Source: Balanoglossus misakiensis
Taxonomy: Eukaryota > Hemichordata
Direction: 5' to 3'
Length of the DNA stretch: 64,000 nt
NCBI GenBank assembly: GCA_040954595.2
Contig: CM082578.2
Location: 14,322,001 to 14,386,000, forward strand
Part shown: positions 38,325 to 51,100 of the stretch, piece after piece
How positions within the stretch are numbered: the stretch's first letter is position 1
Layout: each line of letters begins with the position of its first letter
Notes under the pieces: model-generated
Databases searched by the model: none
What the model was told of the DNA's origin: nothing
The model's input: the letters and a program-made list of their open reading frames with translations, nothing else
Program-made: the position numbers and the translations under genes

Positions 38325-41293
38325 AACCAACTCATGGAAGGAAGACTCACCGAGTAAAGAAACAGCGTTTGAAATGGTTGATAAGGAGAGAACCGGGTGG
38401 CAATTTCATTCTCTGCCGTGGAAAGCAAGACACTTCCAACACCAGCATCCAGAACGAAATGGTTCACCTCTGAATCAAGGCTGCAGCATGTTAATCCCAA
38501 TTTTTAATGTGAATGATTCATATTATTCTTTACACATTCTGAAGGATTTTTTCATCACAGAAAACTCCATCTAGAATTGATTGTTTTAGATTTTTTGTAA
38601 GATTTACAATCTCTGTGATCTCTTTTAACCTAGATAAATATATATACATAAAGAATGTTTCATTGCTTAAATACAACATGCTGGAATGTAATTCCAAATT
38701 AAATTAAATATATAATAACTTTATTTAATTACATCTTCCATAATGGAAACACATAGAAATATATGTCAAATGTATTTGCCATGAAAGAAATAGGATGTCA
38801 ACTGCTGTGGTTCCTATCTCAGAAGACTGAACAAAAGAAAGGGTTGTTCATATGATCATATGATAAGGGTAATGTCATCCTCAAACATTTATGTTTTCCA
38901 CCAGATATGAATTCAGAAAAAAATGTCATTCATCATTACATGTTATCATTCAGTATATTTAAATGGAAAATCCATCCAAAGGGATTCCATCTTTTCCGTG
39001 TTAGATGATATCAACAAATGGGATTAATTTTCCTCTCAGAGGTAATTTTAAACAATCTTGCATGGAAGTATGTCAGATTCTTTTGCATGTAATCAGGTGT
39101 TCTTTCCTCATTATTTGTGAATGAGGAGTCCACTGTAGGTTGTTCATACTTTTCCCTTTTTAACGGAATTTGAAGATGGTGTAATTTATAGAACTTGGCA
39201 GCTTAAGCATTTTTTTCTCTTCATTACCAAGCTTTCCATATTTATATGATATTATCTACGCTACTGGGATTATTTTTTTCTGATAGGGCAGTTGCCCAGA
39301 TCATGTGCAATGTGGAATATTTTGTAGTCAACTCATGTAAATAGAACATTAGATTTTTGAAGATACATATAGGGTACTGAATTAGTAGTAACAAAGTAGT
39401 GAATGTAGATTTTTTGTTTCTTAGTTTCTATGAAAATGCTGTGGGTAGATGGTGTTCTTCGATAATTTAAATGAAAAAAAGGTGCATTTTATTCATATAT
39501 GATGAGTGTCGTTCAGAATCAAAATGTCTCGTCATTTTGATTTTCAGCAAAGTTTTTCTGCATGAAACTGTAGCTTTCTCTGACATTTTAGCCTCCTTGC
39601 TCCTTTCTTACCCTATTGATCTTGTGGGGACTGTGTCGTTGAATTTGGTTGGTTATGTACATACCAGTAGTATTTTGCCAAAAGGGTTTGTTTTGTGAGA
39701 ATTTGCAGTTTTTTTCTTAATTTATAGCAGTGACATCCCACATACTTTTTCCCAGTGTACATGTTGGTATCGTTATATGATATTTGCACACTGGTATTTA
39801 TTGTTTTATGATCACATTATCCTTGCTGTGTCTTTCGTCAGAGCAGTGAGGACAGGAATGGAGTTTGTCAAAGGCCTCGGGACTTTGACGTCACTTCCCA
39901 GTATTGACATGCCAAGTTTGGTTGTGATGGACATCCGTGTAGTGGTTGTAATCAAATTACTGTGCTTAATTTTACTACAGCATTGACCTTGACTGCTCTG
40001 CCTCTATCAGCATGAAATGTCATGGTCAGAACCAATTCCAGTGATAAGTCATGCACATCTCCTGTCAAATTAATCAACCTTTTATTCTCCCATCCATCTG
40101 TAATTAGTAAAGAGTTGTTTATCTTGTGTATGACAAAATGTCAGCTGAATATCTTGAGCCATAAATCAGCCAAATTCAGATTCCTTATCGCAAATCTCCA
40201 ACCAAACATGGCCCATACTCAAGCTTCTTTCTCTCGGAAACCCCAGGAGATCTTTGAGCAAACGTGAAATGTGCAGAAAGGTTAATGATGTGGTTAACAC
40301 TTCCTGACATTGTCATTTCAGGGGAAAAATGACTGGCCCACTTGGTTCCAGGCAGTCTAATGTCAGTAAATATCACCATAAAATGGTTACTGCATAATTA
40401 TGGCCCACTAATCTCCATCCATAATTTGCATTTTGAGTCTGTTCATTTTGCTGTGGCATTCTTCATCAGTGTTGTTCTCATATGACCCCTTATCCCACCA
40501 GTCTATCGTATGTACGACTGTGTACTGTGTTACTTTGTGGCAACCAGATTCCTATACTCCAGTGTGATTGTCTTGGTGGGTTGGGTGATGGGGACAGAAC
40601 AGAATACACATCTTCTCAGATCCACTTAGGCTTAAGTATGTTCAGTTGAAAAAGCTCTTCTTCGTGTGACAGTGATGGGTTGGGTGGCTATAATGAAAAA
40701 TTTGTGGTTCAGCATACACCATGAAGCAACTCGAGCTTTGGACAGAAACACTGCCCGTCACATTGTTAAAGTCTTTGTTTTTAAACTACATTCCTGTAGC
40801 ATAATCTGTAACATCTTTCCAGTGCTCTGTTGATGCCTGCTGCAGTGTTAGAAATCAGTACTGTAACAGCGACATCTCTTTCATTTACATGAGTTCATAC
40901 CAAGCGTTTTAGAAGTTCTTGCTCAGACAGTCTTCTGAAGTACCTCCACTCATACAGTCTTTACTGAAGATTTCTGTTTAATTCAAGTCTGTCTTTAATA
41001 TGTTTCTGTCAGTCTTCAGTAAAATCTCTTGCAAGTTTTAAGTATTATACATACAATTTGTATATATTGTTTGTCTTATTAATGTTGTGTACCAGTGTAT
41101 ACTTGTACATCTGAACATCAAAGCCATCTGGTGTAATCTGCCTGTTTAATACTAGAGTGACATAACAATCAGTCACACAATAAGCCACGTGTCAATGTAT
41201 TTTGTTATTGTTGGTGGTGTATTTGTGAAAAACAGCCTTGTGGTATTTTGTGACTTATGTAAGTTTTGAAAAGTGATGGTGCTTGATCTTGTC

Positions 41294-41317
41294 AATAAAT
41301 ATAGATGTCACAATAAA
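41294..41317 (+). terminator. GRIPAP1 polyadenylation signals
   Basis: AATAAA at 41294-41299 and 41312-41317, followed at once by a GT-rich downstream element (TGTTTGTGGTGTGG). This implies a 3' UTR of about 3 kb unless an earlier non-canonical site is used. Confidence 0.65.
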
Positions 41318-42844
41318 GTATGTTTGTGGTGTGGTTTTCTTCCTCTAAAGAATTCACATATTAAAAGATGAATTTTCCAACAATATCTGAATGATAAATG
41401 TACCGAAATCTGAGTAGGTTTATATTGCAATTGTCACACACAAAGACAGACATCTAAAACTGCAAATATTCAAAGTGTCTGTTTGCAGATAACAACCGAG
41501 AATTGACCGGTGAAATTGTTTCGGATTCGCATAATACCACCATGCATTGCAGTTTATTAATCTAGGGCATGCGAGCACAGGTGTTGTGATGACTGTAATT
41601 CCAGGCCTGGTAGATGCCATTACATAAAACACTGCTATTGAGCAACATTATACAAGGCCATGTATAAAAATAAAATTTATCGATGGTAAAATAGAATTAA
41701 AGGGCCAGATGTCACCTCATACAGCGCTGGGTTCGAAAATTGGAAACTCAAACTCGACAAAGAACGCTTGAACTTTAACAAAGTTTGCATCAAAGTTTCT
41801 TTCCTGTATTTAGTATTTTACTGGTTCTGCGATCTTGCAATGAAACAAAGCGAACAAACTCTAAGTTTATTACACAACTGTACTTTCCTGACGTATTACT
41901 GTACTCAACTCTACAGGATTCAAACCCAGACCTAAACAACATCTTGGTTCTCGCATGTAATTCACCCGAGAGCATATACTTCTTGAAATTATCATCTGCC
42001 TAATTACATATAATGATTTCAAATTATAGGAGAATAAATTGCCAACTTTCACATTTCGTTTCCATGGCAGTAAGATATTAATACCAGAGGTGTCAGACTG
42101 GTCACGTGGACAGCGGTGCGTGTTTAACTTCTTGCGGCCTAGTCCACGGCTACCGGGTAGTAACCCTTTACCGTGCCTATAGTCGAAATGCTTTCTGAAG
42201 TACAGTGTGTTGCTTGATTGGAAACGGCTCTTTGGTATCCCCAGAAAAACGATCACCACAAAGGTCCGACGAAGGATTGGTGAAATAAATTTTCCATTTA
42301 TAGCTTATTCGATAGAGCATCTGAAGTGAATTTAGGGTTTGATTCCTATAAGGATCGTCTTCCTAACAGTATTGTGAGCTCCCTTTTTGCGCGTCTCGAA
42401 AAGATTTGCGATGTTACAACTGTACGTACGTGACAGAACTACATTTGAAATTTTCAAGCGTCCTTCGAAAGATATATAATATCGTGTATGATTCACTTAA
42501 TAACCATAATGTTAACATTATCACGGGGTCAAAAGTTACCGCTCGAATAAAAAGTCGTTTTCATGCCAGCGTTTGATCAACGAGGCGTTGTTGACATGCC
42601 TTGTCGCAATTGTACCAAGTCATATAGTTGTCGATATCACTTTTAAATTGTATCCCTTTATCTTTCCTATTCCGCGCAATTGCCAACATCGCAGCCGAGT
42701 GATAAACTTTATATCACTGTCTTAGCTATGCACTTTGCCGCAATTGCGTGGCATTTTTGTAGTTTTTCAGATACCGCAAAGACAACTAATCGTGTTGTTT
42801 TTTACTCTCTGACGGTGTTGTTGCTATCAAACTGCAAACAACTT

Positions 42845-44030
42845 AGGGACCGTTCAGTTTTTACGGCAGGGGGGGGGCTGGCAAGTTTGTGTCATCGCTT
42901 CTCAAAATCAGGCCGACCCCCCCTTCACCCAGCCCAAAAAAATGATGACCCCCCCTTTGACAGACCCAAAAATATGATGACCCCCCCCCCCCACACCGAA
43001 AACATTCGCCGTCCTGATCCTATGTATACACTGTATGCAATAAAGGGAATGGGGCTCCTCATCCCTCAATTATAAATTTCTTAAAGTAATTGAATTATTT
43101 AAAAATATCGTTGCAATAAAGAAATCTATGAACAAAATAAAATGACAAGTCAATACAATAGTTGCTAGAATTGGTAAAACAAGAAAAGTGGCGGGGGCGG
43201 GCGTGGGAGGGGGTGTCCCCCTCCCACATAAGAAAATTTTGTAAAATACGGTGCTCAAAGTTGCATTTTAATGAACTCAAAAGCAAATAAAGTCAATGTT
43301 AGGCAGGACGAATTTTGATTTTGCCACTCCACTCAAAGTAAGCATAGGGGTGGGGTGGGAACAAGTCTGCCCTGGTATACTAGACAAACCAGCGGATAAA
43401 TGATTGTTGCATAGAATGTAGGGGGTGGGTGTGGGAGGGGGTGTCCCCCTCCCACATAAGAAAATTTTGTAAAATATGTAGCTCAAAGTTGCATTTTAAT
43501 GAACTCAAAAGCAAATTCATCTCTCAATGTTTGGGAGGACCAATTTTATTTTTTGCCATTCCACTCAAAGTTAGAAGATTTGGCGTCATCTTCGTCATGA
43601 CATCATTTATAAAACTTCCAGCATATAGAAGATGCAGCACGAAACTATCAGTTATGCAAAATGGTTTAAACGTTTATTCTCCTTTATGTATTAACTTTGT
43701 TAAATATTATCATCAGTGGGTTTGGGGGTGGCAAGCACTCTGCCCTGGTAGAATAGTCAAACCAGCAAAAATCGATATGTTGCAAAGAATGTAGGGGGTG
43801 GGTGTGGGAGGGGGTGTCCCCCTCCCACATAAGAAAATTTTGTAAAATAAAGGGCGCGAAACTGCAATTTTGTGGACTCAAAAGCAAAAGTTTGGTGGCA
43901 AAAGTATGTGACCCCCCCCTAAACGTTTAAAAAAAACAGATGACCCCCCCCTTTTGGACTTCAAAATTCAAGTGACCCCCCCCTGGATTTTGCCGGCCCC
44001 CCCCCCGGCCGTAAAAACTGAACGGTCCCT
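42845..44030. mobile_element. Non-autonomous DNA transposon, PIF/Harbinger-like by target site
   Basis: Perfect 23-base terminal inverted repeats at 42845-42867 and 44008-44030, reading GGGACCGTTCAGTTTTTACG inward from the left and its complement on the right. TTA flanks both ends, matching the TWA 3-bp target duplication of PIF/Harbinger elements. Sub-terminal TGACCCCCCC blocks repeat inward of both ends (complementary sense is not used, so they are direct). No transposase frame is present; short open frames inside come from the internal repeat. Superfamily is inferred from TSD length and termini only. Confidence 0.75.
43203..43828. repeat. Triplicated hairpin-bearing repeat inside the transposon
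   Basis: Three copies of a 25-base near-palindrome, GTGGGAGGGGG-TGT-CCCCCTCCCAC, at 43203-43227, 43431-43455 and 43804-43828. Each is followed by the same ATAAGAAAATTTTGTAAAAT, then a similar stretch with CAATTTT or GCATTTT and ACTCAAAAGCAAA. Copies 2 and 3 also share the upstream block CTGCCCTGGTA and AAACCAGC. The spacing is uneven (228 and 373 bases). Confidence 0.85.
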
Positions 44031-44112
44031 TACTGCAAACCGAAACTTTAATACTGAATACATGTACTTGACGGCCCAATACGGCGCAGTCCCTCTCCGC
44101 GAAGCATCGACC

Positions 44113-44122
44113 GTCACGTGAC
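44113..44122. promoter_or_regulatory. CLEAR-type E-box in a CpG-rich patch
   Basis: GTCACGTGAC, the full palindrome bound by MiT/TFE and USF bHLH-ZIP factors. It sits at the edge of a CpG-rich stretch of about 600 bases just right of the transposon. The stretch may be a promoter or first exon of an unseen transcript. Confidence 0.4.
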
Positions 44123-45681
44123 TCGGGTTCCCGTTCAAACTTTGAGCGTATTAAAGTAAAATGTAAGATTATGATCGGTCAGATATTATTTTGTTTCGTG
44201 CATGTTGGATGACTGAATCATCAATTTTATAAACATGAGTCTGTTTGGGAGTTAAATATAATACATCTCTGTGTAAAAACACGACGTGACGTGTATAGGC
44301 TTTGTTCGGGTGGTGGACATCTTGCGAAAGAATTTCCCGCCACCAATCCTATTGTTTCCAGAGGTGTTAAACGCTCTGCATGTGACACCAACATCAGATT
44401 CGGCAGATCGTTCCAGTCCTTCACAAGATGCACAGTGTGTAGAATCGCTCCAGGCAAAGCCACCGATGCCCCTTCGGTTGCAACCAGCGTCGAACAGAAT
44501 TCGACGGTGTCGGCAACGCCTGCCTCCGGACGTCGGCAAACGAAAACTACAGGCTCGCGAGGTAGTGGAAAGAAAATTCCCAGTCCTGTCCCCCAAATGA
44601 GCAAGCACATTGCAGAAAGGAACCACCAGCTCATCTGACCAAAGCTGTGCAAAGCCCGACAACATCATTTTTGGGCGGGAATCACACAACGTCTCAGCGA
44701 CAGTGGAAATGAAAAGTTCCTTGACTGACTTTTCCCCAGAACCACCGACTATCCTTTCAAAAGGTATGACCAAGAATGAATGAAGACATGAGAAACGAAA
44801 GGGGTAAATGAGCGGCAAATTGAACATTTTAACCTAAAATGTAAAAGGAAAACGCAGACATATACTAGTAGACACGAACATCATTTGACATGAAGACCGC
44901 GCATGGCGAGGGGGAAATTGAGAGAGTACAGAGAATACTTTCTTTTGGAATTTGACAACTATGATTGATAGAATTTTTCATTCTGTAACGGTGAAATCCA
45001 TACGCAAACTGCTTCCGCGATCATCATTTTGGAGACAATGGTACCCAAATTTTAAAGTAGACTTGTTTACATTTTGCGCATAACTTTTATGTACTTTCAT
45101 TTTGTTTCTTGAGTCTGTAAAAGGGACTTGTTCAGGTTACGATTGCTTTTTCTTCGACTTAAATATGACATTTCTTACTTTTTTACACGATACATGTACT
45201 TTACTTATCCATCCCTGTAAATTGTAAAAAAAAAGAAAAGAAAAAAAAGAATACGTATTGGCAAGAAAATAATTTGCCTCTTTCAGAGACCAGGCGTCAT
45301 CTGATACAATCTCGTAGTTTTTTATGGTCGGACTTCAAGGTGTTTTTTTTAAGTTGTGCGGTCATAATATCATGCAACGCGTGCGTGTGCAATGTTCTTC
45401 ATTTTATCTCGTCGCCTGTGGAGGCGCTGTCATTCGCACCCATTGTCTGTCGAGCTGTTAGTAGTAGTAGACAGGTTCGAACTCTTGCAAGGTGGTGTAA
45501 TTTGTCAGTCACAAATACATATTCTTTTAGCAGTGGCCTGAGCAGTGGACTTGAACTTCAATGACCCTACTTAACATTTAATACATTCCTTCTTTGCGGA
45601 ACGATTTCACATGGAATTTGTACAGGCATGTTTTCTTAAAGACGCAACCCGGCTGTTTCATTTTCACAGTTGTAGACGAAG

Positions 45682-45741
45682 CACAGTCCCCTGGACTGTG
45701 TTCGAAGACACACGTGACCTGTTTACAGGTGACCACACGTG
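45682..45741. promoter_or_regulatory. Stacked palindromes with E-boxes upstream of Kv4
   Basis: CACAGTCC-CCT-GGACTGTG at 45682-45700, followed by two CACACGTG octamers (45709-45716 and 45734-45741) flanking ACCTG-TTTA-CAGGT. It lies 1.3 kb upstream of the Kv4 start codon. A regulatory role is inference. Confidence 0.35.
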
Positions 45742-47039
45742 CACACGGTCACGCCAAACAGCCGCGACTCGTCACGGATGCAACAAACAACGTAAATAAT
45801 TAATTAGTAACGGATCGTTAGTGTCTGTTGTTCACCCCTGTGTTATCCAGCCATTATGTTACAGTCGCCCGCTTTGAGGTAATTTCGCATAAATAACCTA
45901 TTAAAATAACAAAAATTGGACCTAAAAAGAAAACTATCTTTTGGTGGGTTTACTTCTTTTAAAACATCGATTGAAAGTTGTATTTCTGTTTTTCTAAATT
46001 TCAATACTACAGTGCTTGACTTTGCAGGAATATAAGGATGCCAGGATATAAATAATTAAACCGGAATTGTACGCTTCCCAATACACCCGCATTGGGGTGA
46101 CCACTCATTGGGGCGTTGTATGCCCGGCTACTACAACAGGGCTTTATCTGGAAAAGAAATAATAATAGGTCCATATTGCAATTGCCCCAAATTGTACACC
46201 CATTTTCTTTTTTTAATGGGAATTAAGAGGAGCAGCCAGTTCGGGGTTGGTTACTAGGCAAAAATTTGGAGCGTCACATAGGGCTTGTATATTTACTGCG
46301 TATAATTCAGAAGTACTGTTTTATTTATTATGCGGTAAATACGACAGAAGTGCCGAGCACGTAAGACGGGAAGCCATCTATGCAAATGAGGTGTTAATAT
46401 TGGTTGCAGTTATTTGTACTATATTGTAATCGACCAATAACAGACGTGGACAATAACAACAGTGCTCTCAATGATGACACTGACTCAGTGAAAGTAAGGA
46501 GAATTGACAATTCGCATCACTGTCACTTATTCTCTCAAAAGCGTCAAGACCGCTGTGATATTCACATATTAGAATTATTTGTTTCTTCCCACATCCAGCA
46601 TAACGTAGTACTGTAATATTCTGTTACGATTCATGATTACCTGCAAAAAAATAGTGACTCACTGGCAGTTTCGATCTCGATATTGTTACTGGGCTTGTCG
46701 GCTTTCCCCCAATTGCCAGTCGAGTTCATTTTAAACGGGCATTTTAAATTACATGAAGTGCAGAATATAGGCTATGGCGTCTGCAGCGAGAATAAGTTGA
46801 TTTTTAAGCTACAACAGTAACCGATGGATTGGTACCCAAGGTGGAAACCACGGAGGAGTATTTGGTTTGTAATGTGATCGCCGAGTCAGTCGGTAGGTAA
46901 CACAGATATACTACATCGGTTGCATGCACTACTGAAACCTACAAGGTACCAAGCGGAGAAATTTTTTAATGTAGGCCGAACCGTACGCCGACAACACACG
47001 TAGCGGGAACAAGGCCAGATATCTGCAGGGAGTGAAATT

Positions 47040-48148
47040 ATGGCGTCTGTTGCGGCATGGCTTCCGATAGTTCGGGCAGGAGCCGTCGGTTGGGCCCCTG
47101 TCTCGGCCAACCCCATGCCACCAGTACCGGTACAGAATCGTCACCCATCAGAAGAGAAAATCATAATCAATGTCAGCGGCCGATGCTTCGAGACATGGCG
47201 ACACACGATTGACAAGTATCCGGACACTCTCCTCGGCAGCGACGAGAAAGAATACTTTTATGATGAAGAAAATAATGAGTACTTCTTTGACCGAGACCCA
47301 GACATTTTCAGACAAATTCTTAATTTCTATCGGACTGGGAAGATGCACTATCCGAAATATGAATGTATTGCCGCGTTTGACGAAGAGTTGGCTTTCTTTG
47401 GAATAATGCCTGAAATAATAGGGGACTGTTGTTATGAGGATTACCGCGACCGTAAGCGGGATACCAGCGAGCGGATGATGGACGACAGACTGTCAGAAGA
47501 TGGGGAGGATGATCATTCGTACACTATGAGGCAAAAGGTGTGGAGGGCGTTTGAAAACCCCCACAACTCGACGACAGCAGCATTGGTGTTATATTATGTG
47601 ACCGGATTTTTCATCGCGGTGTCTGTCATTGCGAACATCGTGGAAACCGTTCCGTGCGCCGCTCTACCGGGGACTGTCACCGTCCTGCGGTGCGGGGAGC
47701 GGTACGAACTGACTTTCTTTTGCTTGGATACCGCCTGTGTGATGATTTTTACTTTAGAATACTCGCTAAGGCTATACGCAGCCCCAAACCGCTGCAAATT
47801 CATGAGATCGGTCATGTCCATCATAGATCTTGTGGCCATACTTCCATATTACATTGGACTCGGCATCAAGGATGAGAACAGCGACCTCAGCGGAGCCTTC
47901 GTCACGCTCCGAGTATTCCGTGTTTTTAGGATTTTTAAATTTTCGAGACATTCACAAGGATTGCGAATTTTAGGATATACACTGAAAAGTTGTGCAAGTG
48001 AACTCGGGTTCCTCCTCTTTTCCCTATCCATGGCAATAATCATATTTGCCACTATAATGTATTACACAGAGAAAAATGAACCCGGCACCAAATTTTACAG
48101 TATTCCTGCGGCCTTCTGGTATACTATAGTCACCATGACAACGCTTGG
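47040..48148 (+). CDS. Kv4 (Shal/KCND) voltage-gated potassium channel, first coding exon
   Basis: Pore-forming subunit of A-type potassium channels at the plasma membrane. This exon gives 369 codons plus two bases; the donor GTAAGT splits the glycine of the selectivity filter, and the remaining exons lie beyond the window. The start MASVAAWLP is the hydrophobic Shal N-terminus that binds KChIPs. T1 tetramerisation domain at about residues 38-133, with the non-Shaker zinc motif H103-x5-C109-x20-C130-C131 intact. S1 at 178-200, S2 223-245, S3 256-276, S4 285-310 with R291, R294, R297, K300 and R303 every third residue, S5 320-342, and the pore helix ending TMTTLG. The exon break matches vertebrate KCND genes (from memory). 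The single member here could be the pre-duplication homologue of KCND1-3, so no number is given. Confidence 0.97.
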
Positions 48149-51100
48149 GTAAGTACGCGATGCAGTCACTCTGCATCGCTTTACATTTTTATTCTAAACC
48201 ACACTTAAAGGAAAGACTTCCTTAGGTGCCCATCCCAACGTGTTTTCATTTTGGGGTGAGATTTTGATTATGCTATTAAATTATCCTTTTTGTACATTTA
48301 TGTGCCCTAAGGGGATTAATCTACCCTAACACAATGTGGGACCTGAGGAAGTCTTGCTTCTGTGAAAACCAGCATCATCTATTCTGTGCACTGACGTACA
48401 TGTACATCCCCACACTGTTAAGTACATATAGACTGAGCCAGCTAGCTTATACATCCAGATCAGATGCCCCGATCAACCCCTGACTATCTGTAACATTTAT
48501 ATTATGAACGCTCAGGAACGCAAGTACCCTTTAACATTCCCTAATGACGTTATAGTCGTCAAAATTATGTTGCCAGTCCTCTTGCTTGAGTAACTTTACG
48601 GCAGTTGATTTTTGCAAAAAGTCGCAGGGTTAAGGTTTGAGAAGCAGCTAGTAAAATAAAAGATGGTCCAAAGTTGCACAAACATGTAATAATACTATCG
48701 GGGAACATAGTCCTTGATTGTGTTGTGCAGACGACTACTGGCATTAAAAATCCTCTAATATCCCAGACCGCGTCACTCTTCCCTAATCTGTCCCCCTATG
48801 CCCCCAATTTGTCAAGTAGACAAATTTGTGAGATCTGCCCTATGTACCCCTGTTGTACGCGTGTCTTTTTGGCCATAAATCAGCCTAATTATCATTGCCT
48901 GTTCACAATCTCATTGAATGGCCGAGTTATCCTCCAGGCTACCTTTACCATGTATTTAAAGGGAACTATGTGGAAAATGAATTCTCAATTAAAGGTGTGT
49001 TCAGAATTTACTTCCGTTTTCTTTTCTACCAAAGAGTCAGTTCTTTATTGTTCTCTTTTGGCGTGGATTGAATTTCGAGTCAGGATTTTGTGTCCGTAAA
49101 CCTAGGACAGTGGTAAAGCAGTAGAGCGTAGAACACTCTCATTTATGTACATGTAGTATCATGGCTCTACACATGCATGGTTGTCTAAACATGTTTACAT
49201 ATGGACCTTATCCACTGTCACAAAGAATGTCAAGAGACCAGGCTTGTTTTTACAGTACTGCCAGTGGGCATAAGTGGACCGTGAAACACCCTTTCTAATC
49301 TGTGGCTTAATTGGGAGGAGGGGGAGTGGAGCGTACAAGTATTACAAAACAGTCGCCCCACAAACGGCAGTAATGCTGAACGTAAATATGGAAAGTGGCT
49401 GCAGTTGTGTCCCCCTTTGTGGCTGATTTCAGTTCAGTGTGCATCGTTTTAAAACTTTGATAGCACATATTGATTATGTGCCTGAATGACAATACATGAC
49501 TTCATCCATACACTCCAATGAATTGTGCGTGTATTCACATTAACAGGTAAAGCTAGAAGTGGACGAGAAGAGGATCCCAAATACCCTTCATCCCCCCCTT
49601 TCTTGTTAACATTATTTGAGATGATGTTTGAAAGAATAAATTGCACTTTAGGCAGTTATCATCTGAAATAGTGAAACATTCAACTGAAATAACAGGACGG
49701 AAATTCCGTGCTATTTTTAGTGTTGAAAGCAGGTTTAGTGAATTTATTGATTGTGGGTGTACCTTAACAATAGCAGTTTCATTTCCAGTTACATTATTAC
49801 AGACATACTACCTGTAATATACCTAGTGTCTGTTTCATTTATTTCTTCTATTTTTATTATATACTTTTTCACCAAATATTAGCTCTATTACTTCTCAACA
49901 GATATCAGTTTTGATCTCCTTAGGATCCTATCAAAATTCAAACTGTAGTCTGTGGTAAGGCTGTACCAAAATATGTTGTTGACATCTTGTGTAATTATAT
50001 TACTGTGAAACGAATCGGCAACAGGGAATTACAACACATGACTTGGCATTGTCCAATCACATTACTCATTCATCTGTACATGGACTAGATTACCTAGAAT
50101 CTTAATGTGAACCCTCTCCACCTGCACATCAGGTAAAAGAAATGAAAAAAAAAAAAAAAACGTAAATGCAATCAGGTGTGCAACATTCTTCAGACTAAAA
50201 TGTGAACGATTTAAATTGTGTTGAAAATAAATATAGTCATAAATATTTTAGTTGATGAAGTTGTAATTGATTTTTTAATGCACTAATGCAGTAAGGTACA
50301 ATAACAAGTGCATTTCTAAGTTGATGACATATAACGTGGTATACAATTGATGGCTTCAGATTAGAAAATGGGGGAAAAAATTCGTACCCATCAAAAGTGG
50401 TATTTTAATTGTTTTATGTACAGTTTGGCACATGTTTATCATATTTTCCTTTCTTCAAATGTGTCCTATCATTTTTGTAATTAGGAAATAAAATGAGAAT
50501 ATAAAATGCTTTCTCTGAAGAATAATATGTGGGTGCAATTGGTTCAAGCTCTGTATGCCTAGTATTAGTGTAGAAAGTGACACTTCTCTTGCATTTGCAT
50601 TCAATAGTGAGTTCATTGTTGCTTCAGTTTTGAGGGAAATAAAATGTGACTTGTACATGTATAGGGGTTGACGCAAAAAAAGGGGGGGGGGGAAGCATAA
50701 GCTGTAGAATATTATTGCGAAAAGTAGGTGGAATAAAGCTGTGGACTTTTGCTCATGTTAAATTAATAAGCTCTATTGATTGTTCTACAGTGTCGTAAAA
50801 TTATGTTCAGAATGCAGACACTCATAAATATGAATTTACAGTAATAGCAACTTTGTCATTTGACATGTTTTTGGCTCCTGAAAATGAATATTTTATCAAA
50901 CTGTAAATATTTAATGTGTTTAAAATAAAATTTACCAGCATTTTACTTGTAGTTGTTGAATTTTTATATGGTATGCAAACAATCTTAATATTCTTTTGTT
51001 TGTATCACCTCTGATGGAGAGCTAATAATAGGATCCTGTTTTTTTTCTCTGTCATGGGCAGATTTAACATTTGTATTTTACTGCGTCTGAACATTGACGC

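Larger units (their letters stand above)
38325..47039. other. GRIPAP1 3' UTR and intergenic region before Kv4
   Basis: 38325 to about 41320 is the probable GRIPAP1 3' UTR. 42845-44030 is a transposon-like element. 44040-44640 is a CpG-rich patch with a CLEAR-type E-box. 45682-45741 carries stacked palindromes with E-boxes. No gene was identified with confidence; overlapping open frames at 44227-44827 resemble no family I recognise. Confidence 0.6.

Noticed and set aside
43070-43887. Minus-strand open frames repeating YKIFLCGRG or LQNFLMWEGD
   Set aside because: They are translations of the triplicated hairpin repeat in the transposon, with no start, splice or family support.
44252-44827. 191-codon minus-strand open frame
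   Set aside because: Long frames occur on both strands in this CpG-rich patch, and no domain is recognisable; listed as a finding, not as a gene.
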